DNA of 10,866 nt. Origin: Thermoleophilia bacterium. Lineage in GTDB: Bacteria > Actinomycetota > Thermoleophilia > Gaiellales > Gaiellaceae. Positions 7,227 to 10,866 of this stretch are shown piece after piece. The notes beneath the pieces were generated by a model. It was not told the DNA's origin. It saw only the letters and a program-made list of their open reading frames with translations, and ran no database searches. Position numbers and translations under genes: made by a program. Location: contig JAERMP010000056.1 of assembly GCA_016844515.1 (NCBI GenBank), positions 1 through 10,866 of the forward strand, given 5' to 3'. How positions within the stretch are numbered: position 1 is the stretch's first letter; every line of letters begins with the position of its first letter.

Positions 7227-7275
7227 ACCTGCCGATCAGCGGGGGGGTCCGAGGGCGCCTCCTCCGCGCGCAGAC
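7227..7275. other. Convergent gap between the two operons
   Basis: The 49 bases separate two gene ends that face each other. They contain a run of seven G and short GC-only complementarities, but no clear stem followed by a T-run on either strand. Whether a terminator is present cannot be judged by eye. Confidence 0.5.
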
Positions 7276-8661
7276 TCAGCCGCCGCCGAGGCCACGTGGG
7301 ATAACCGCGGGCGCGAGCAGCCGCTCGTGCTTCCACAGCAAGAGAGAGAAGAGTACGTTCGTGGCGACGATCTGCACGGCCGTCGCCACCGCCGCGCCCG
7401 TGGGGCCGTACAGGGGGATGAGAGCGGCGCTGACTGCGATGAAGAGCACCGCGGTGACCGCCGTGCCCTTCATCAGAGCCTTCTCGTTCCCGGTCATGAG
7501 CAGCGTGGCGCCTGAGAATCCGCCGACGACGTTGACGAAGTAGGCGACCGCCAAGATCCGGAGCGGAGTAACCCCTCCCTCGAAACCGGGGCCGAAGATG
7601 CTCAGCACCGGGCCGGCGAATAGGATCAGCCCGGCCGCAAGTGGGATCGTGAGGACGGAGAGCACCCGAGCCGAACGCGTCAGCACCCGTTGCAAGCTCT
7701 CGTGATCATGCGCGGCGTAGAGCCGGGCGAGGACAGGGAGCAGCGAGTACATGGAAGCCCCGAACAGGAAGCTGACGAAGAGGGCGGCGCGACTCGCGAC
7801 GCTGAAGATCCCGACGGCGTCGGCGCCCTTGATCGCGCCGAGCATGACGATGCCCAGCTCGGAGCTCAGGGGTGCAATCACGCTCAGCGTTGCGAGCGGG
7901 GCCGCGCTGCGCGCCCAGCTGCGGTCCTCGTACTCGGGAGAGGCTTCCTTGGCCTCCCGCGGAAGCGAGCGACGAAGGAGCACGACTCCAAGCGGCTGCA
8001 CGAGCGCCGCGGTGGCGACGAAGGCGGCAACTGCCCACGTCGCGTCGAACCGGTGGCCGAGCGCGACGTACGCGACGACGATGGCGGGAACGAAGAGCAA
8101 AAGGTGCAGGGGCTCGGGTATCCGCCCGCGCACCACACGACCCAGCCCTTGCATTGCGGCGGCGCGGAGGCTTGCGAAGGCGATCAACGGGACGAGTAGC
8201 AGGCCGACGAGGAACGGCCGGAAGAGCCGAGTGTCGTCACCGATCAGCAGCCAGCCTGCGACGGCGCCGAGCCCCGCCACCACAAAGGCCGACGTCAGCG
8301 AAACCGCGTTGAAGCGGCGGATGATCCCGCGCATCAGGCCCCATTCGCGTCGCGTCTCGTACTCTGCGATCTTCCGCACGAGCAGCGGCGGCATCGCCAG
8401 CAGCGCTGGGCTTGCGAGCAGCAGGGCCCACGTGAGCGCGTAGGCATAGGCGCCGTAGCCGCTCGGACCGAGGATGCGAGTAAGAACGACGGTCGACACC
8501 GTCGTGAGCAAGAGGATCCCCCCCTGGATGAGAGCGGTACCGCTCGCGCCCGCGACGACCGTCGCGCTGAGCTCGTCAGAGACTGCCGATCCGCCGACCC
8601 TCCGGCTGGCCCACTCGAGCGCCGCGCGTGGCAGCGTTGCCCGGCGAGAAGGAGCCGACAT
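7276..8661 (-). CDS. Polysaccharide flippase, Wzx/MATE-type (MOP superfamily)
   Basis: This is a 461-residue, highly hydrophobic protein with roughly 12-14 membrane segments, the usual size for Wzx-type flippases. The N-terminal part has the family pattern LTRILGPSGYGAYAYALTWALLL right after the first membrane segment. Later features include PLSSELGIVMLGAIKGADAVGIFSVASR and a GNEKALMKGTAVTAVL stretch, both common in polysaccharide biosynthesis proteins of this group. Such proteins move undecaprenyl-pyrophosphate-linked oligosaccharides from the inner to the outer membrane leaflet. The ATG at 8661 shares one base with the upstream GT4 stop (TGATG), which points to translational coupling. An in-frame upstream start at 8745 would add 28 Arg/Asp-rich residues overlapping the GT4 gene and is unlikely. 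It is the only export protein in the window. Confidence 0.88.
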   Translation of the reverse strand: MSAPSRRATLPRAALEWASRRVGGSAVSDELSATVVAGASGTALIQGGILLLTTVSTVVLTRILGPSGYGAYAYALTWALLLASPALLAMPPLLVRKIAEYETRREWGLMRGIIRRFNAVSLTSAFVVAGLGAVAGWLLIGDDTRLFRPFLVGLLLVPLIAFASLRAAAMQGLGRVVRGRIPEPLHLLLFVPAIVVAYVALGHRFDATWAVAAFVATAALVQPLGVVLLRRSLPREAKEASPEYEDRSWARSAAPLATLSVIAPLSSELGIVMLGAIKGADAVGIFSVASRAALFVSFLFGASMYSLLPVLARLYAAHDHESLQRVLTRSARVLSVLTIPLAAGLILFAGPVLSIFGPGFEGGVTPLRILAVAYFVNVVGGFSGATLLMTGNEKALMKGTAVTAVLFIAVSAALIPLYGPTGAAVATAVQIVATNVLFSLLLWKHERLLAPAVIPRGLGGG

Positions 8662-9863
8662 CAGCGATGCATCGGCGTCTTGCCGCTGCTGCCGCCCAGG
8701 ATCTCCTCGTAGATCCCGTACATGTCTTCGGCGATTCGGTTCCACGAGAAACGCTCGACCGCGTAGGAGCGGAGCGCGCGTGGCTCGTACGCCTCTGGGT
8801 GGGCGAGGACGCCGAGGATCGCGTCTGCAAGCGCTTCAGGATCGTCCTTCTGGACCAACCGCCCCACGTCGTCGGTGACGATGTCCTCGGGACCGCCGGG
8901 GCGGGTCGCGACTACCGGCGTGCCGCAGGCCAGCGACTCGACGAGGACAGCCCCGAACGTCTCCTGCCGGCTCGGGAGCACGAGCACGGCGCTCTGGCCC
9001 ATGAGTCGTGCGAGCTCGTCGGGGGGAAGGAGTCCGACGAACCGCGCCTGCTCGTCGAGCCCGAGCTCGGCGGCAAGTGCCTTCAGCGGCCGCGTCTCGT
9101 CGCGGAAGTCTGCGCCGGCCAGGACAAGAGTCGCCCTGGGCTCGCGGCCAATCACGAGGCGCATCGCTCGGAGTAACACGTCGACGGCCTTGAGCGTGCG
9201 AAGAGCTCCGGCGTAGACCACCTGCTTCGAACGTGGGGCCTCCTCGAGTGGGAACAGCTCAGGGTCGACACCTTCTGGCACGATGCGGACGTGCGTCTTC
9301 TCGGGGAGATACAGACGCATCGTCTCGCGCGCCCACGCGCTGACCGCCGTGATGGCCCCTGCGCCACGAGCGGCTGGCACTGCGTGTTTTCGGAAGCGCG
9401 GATCGTCGAACCACGGCTTCCACGGCGCGTGCTCGGTGATCATGTACGGGACTCCGTGGCGGCGGCCAATCATCGCCGCGACCACGCCCTCGGGATACGT
9501 GAAGTGCGCGTGCACCAGATCGAAAGGGAAGGTCCGCCGGAGTCGCGTCACGGTCGCCATCGCGGCATGGGTGTAGGACCGGCGCTCGACACCGAGCAAG
9601 TGACGTGAAGGATGGGGCACGAACCGCGGGTGGATGATCGCCACGCCGCCCCGGTTTTCGTAGGCCGGGATGTCGCGATACTCGCGGTTTGCCCGAATCC
9701 GTGGAAGTGGCAGCGGGGGACAGAAGGGAACCGCCGCTACGACTTTGAGCTCGCATGAGCTGGCGAGGAGGCGCGTCGGCCTCTCGATCCAGAGGCCGGT
9801 CGCTGGGGTGACCGCGTTCGGGTAGAGGCGGGCGAGGACGAGCACGCGCAGCGGGCGTTTCAT
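8661..9863 (-). CDS. Family 4 glycosyltransferase (GT-B), paralogue of the plus-strand GT4
   Basis: The 400-residue protein starts MKRPLRVLVLARLYP. It shares GLWIERPTRLL, FPFDLVHAHFTYPEG and TEHAPW in the acceptor half with the GT4 at 5988-7226. The donor half has VVYAGALRTLKAVDVLLRAM, and the E-x7-E motif has E301 and E309 followed by SLACGTPVVATRPGGPEDIV. These are standard GT4 features for nucleotide-sugar binding and retaining transfer; the sugar is unknown. The ATG at 9863 lies nine bases after the stop of the deacetylase-like gene, and its own stop overlaps the flippase start. It is thus the middle gene of the minus-strand operon and likely builds the unit that the flippase exports (inference). 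Confidence 0.9.
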   Translation of the reverse strand: MKRPLRVLVLARLYPNAVTPATGLWIERPTRLLASSCELKVVAAVPFCPPLPLPRIRANREYRDIPAYENRGGVAIIHPRFVPHPSRHLLGVERRSYTHAAMATVTRLRRTFPFDLVHAHFTYPEGVVAAMIGRRHGVPYMITEHAPWKPWFDDPRFRKHAVPAARGAGAITAVSAWARETMRLYLPEKTHVRIVPEGVDPELFPLEEAPRSKQVVYAGALRTLKAVDVLLRAMRLVIGREPRATLVLAGADFRDETRPLKALAAELGLDEQARFVGLLPPDELARLMGQSAVLVLPSRQETFGAVLVESLACGTPVVATRPGGPEDIVTDDVGRLVQKDDPEALADAILGVLAHPEAYEPRALRSYAVERFSWNRIAEDMYGIYEEILGGSSGKTPMHR

Positions 9864-9872
9864 CGGGGCAGG

Positions 9873-10649
9873 CTATCCGGCTCGTCGAAGGTGGGTACCT
9901 CGGCGGACGTTACGCCGTGCCCGTGCTGCGAGCCACCGCAGACGCAGATACGAGTCGCCCCGGCCCTCGGCCGCAAGGCGGAGCAGATAGGGCGAATCGA
10001 CGTAATTGATGTCGACGCGCGGGAGCGCGAGTGGGTGCGACCAGCGATGAACGTGGGCCGGCGTCGACGTGCAGACGGCATCGTAGGCGCCTCCAAGCAG
10101 CCTTCGTGCTGCCCGAGAGGTCGACGCGCCGTCCCGGAGGGCAAACGACCGCACGGCCGTGGACGTCACCTGCTCCAGGATCCGCTTCGACCCAAGGATC
10201 TCGCGCTGCAACACTTCGACGTCATCGGTCACGAGCGGCTCGTAGTTGAACCCCTGCGATCCAATCTCAAACCCCCCCGACGCAAGCTGGGCGAGCTCGC
10301 TGGCCGTCGCAAGCTCGAGCCAGGGTGTGTCTGACGACGTCCTGCGCGACCCGCCGTCGCCGAGTCCTCCGGCACTGCAGAAGAACGTCGCCCGAAGATC
10401 CCGCACCGCCAGGAGTGGTGCGGCTTCGCAGACGGCGCTTCGAACCGCGCCGTCGAACGTGATCGCGACCGTGAGGTCGGGGACCGCGTCGGCTCGAACT
10501 GCGTCCGCAAGCTCCGAGACGGTCAGCGTTCTCACGCCAGCCTCGAGGAGGTCGTCGAGGTGGCGCTGGAAGCGCTCCGGGGAGATGCAGAGTGGGGACG
10601 GGCCCCGCTCGACACCGTGGAAGGTGAGGATCAGAGCCTTGCCAGTCAT
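9873..10649 (-). CDS. Polysaccharide deacetylase-like (NodB-fold) protein with degenerate active site
   Basis: The 258-residue protein has the carbohydrate esterase 4 layout: LILTFHGVERG at the N-terminus, then ERFQRHLDDLLEAGVRTLTVSEL, then VAITFDGAVRS (motif 1, D66), RATFFCSAGGLG, GGFEIGSQGFNYEPL (motif 2) and SHPLALPRVDI near the end. In active members motif 1 is TFDDG and motif 2 is H-x3-H. Here the second Asp is Gly67, and both histidines are replaced (Q132 and Y136). Motif 3 (FALRDG, about 169-174) also departs from the usual FxxPxG. The first Asp, the catalytic base, remains. On family knowledge it should not bind the usual metal, so it may be a non-catalytic glycan-binding or scaffold protein, or a decaying gene; the frame itself is intact. 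No strong ribosome site is seen before the ATG at 10649. It heads the minus-strand operon. Confidence 0.78.
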   Translation of the reverse strand: MTGKALILTFHGVERGPSPLCISPERFQRHLDDLLEAGVRTLTVSELADAVRADAVPDLTVAITFDGAVRSAVCEAAPLLAVRDLRATFFCSAGGLGDGGSRRTSSDTPWLELATASELAQLASGGFEIGSQGFNYEPLVTDDVEVLQREILGSKRILEQVTSTAVRSFALRDGASTSRAARRLLGGAYDAVCTSTPAHVHRWSHPLALPRVDINYVDSPYLLRLAAEGRGDSYLRLRWLAARARRNVRRGTHLRRAG

Positions 10650-10676
10650 ACGCCCGCGCCAGCTCCGGTCGGCAGT

Positions 10677-10690
10677 TCTGGCGCGCCAGA
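10677..10690. promoter_or_regulatory. 14-bp perfect palindrome upstream of the deacetylase-like gene
   Basis: TCTGGCGCGCCAGA is its own reverse complement and lies 27 bases before the ATG at 10649. On the minus strand a TTGACT (a five-of-six -35 match) lies just upstream of it, though no convincing -10 follows at the right distance. It could be an operator for the minus-strand operon. A palindrome of this length is expected about once per 10-20 kb by chance, so confidence is low. Confidence 0.3.
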
Positions 10691-10740
10691 CACTTGAACA
10701 GTCAATCTCGTCGACTTCGGAGCGATCAAGAGGATGTACG

Positions 10741-10866
10741 CTAGTCGCCCCGAGGGAAGCCGCGAGGGCGAGGTCGCCCGGAGTTGGCCCGAAGCCCTCG
10801 AATCGAAGCCCCGTGTCCCTGGACGGCCCGCACGAGCGCTGCGATCATGCGCGTGATGGGTAGGAC
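10741..10866 (-). CDS. Possible 3' end of an upstream minus-strand gene, identity unknown
   Basis: One minus-strand frame enters from the right edge, reads ITRMIAALVRAVQ, and ends at a TAG at 10743-10741. After VRAVQ it becomes Gly/Arg/Pro-rich. A neighbouring frame then reads DTGLRFEGFGPTPGDLALA, which looks much more protein-like and has G/C-rich third positions. Joining the two needs one base removed from the CCC run at 10817-10819. The joined frame has no stop before the deacetylase-like ATG. A third frame is open from the edge to a TGA at 10648-10646, overlapping that ATG as ATGA. I cannot tell which is real and do not recognise a family; too little is in the window. Confidence 0.3.
   Translation of the reverse strand, partial: VLPITRMIAALVRAVQGHGASIRGLRANSGRPRPRGFPRGD

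Noticed and set aside
8662..8745. 28-residue N-terminal extension of the flippase
   Set aside because: It would overlap the GT4 C-terminus with Arg/Asp-rich residues. The TGATG junction at 8661 fits operon structure better.
1..10866. CRISPR array, tRNA, rRNA or transposase gene
   Set aside because: I saw no regularly spaced repeats, no tRNA-like cloverleaf or rRNA sequence, and no transposase-like protein in any frame.

Overview
The DNA is GC-rich, and the coding frames have strongly G/C-biased third positions. The proteins look like those of a high-GC bacterium, most probably an actinomycete relative (Actinomycetota). Any finer placement would be a guess, because the window has no rRNA or housekeeping marker. 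The content is a cell-surface glycan (exopolysaccharide or capsule-type) biosynthesis locus: one nucleotide-sugar epimerase, five glycosyltransferases from four families, a lipid-linked glycan flippase, a deacetylase-like protein and a secreted malectin-domain protein.

Layout. Bases 1-613 hold a minus-strand, 3'-truncated gene for a secreted malectin-domain protein. Bases 614-1152 are a non-coding divergent region. It holds a candidate promoter for the malectin gene, a pair of 9-bp direct repeats over its -35, and a 170-bp element bounded by a perfect 22-bp inverted repeat with a smaller hairpin inside. A plus-strand operon follows: epimerase (1153-2211), membrane GT-C/GT39-like transferase (2208-3818), GT2 (3815-4852), GT10 fucosyltransferase-like (4849-5970) and GT4 (5988-7226). 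The first three junctions are 4-base ATGA overlaps. The fourth may be a CTGA overlap with a non-standard start. A convergent minus-strand operon ends 49 bases away: deacetylase-like (10649-9873), GT4 (9863-8661) and flippase (8661-7276), also tightly packed. The right edge (10650-10866) is ambiguous; it probably holds the 3' end of another minus-strand gene, possibly frameshifted, and a promoter-like stretch.

How the genes fit together (inference from family knowledge): the epimerase supplies an activated sugar. The cytoplasmic GT2, GT10 and two GT4 enzymes add sugars one by one to a lipid-linked acceptor. The flippase carries the lipid-linked unit across the membrane. The GT39-like enzyme could add a sugar outside the membrane from a polyprenyl-phosphate donor. 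The malectin protein could bind glycan outside the cell. No Wzy-type polymerase, initiating sugar-phosphate transferase, chain-length regulator or GDP-fucose synthesis gene is visible, so the pathway must be completed elsewhere.

The least ordinary items are the deacetylase-like protein that has lost its recognisable metal ligands, the 22-bp inverted-repeat element, and the possible CTG start of the first GT4 gene. I see no sign of an entirely new type of system here.
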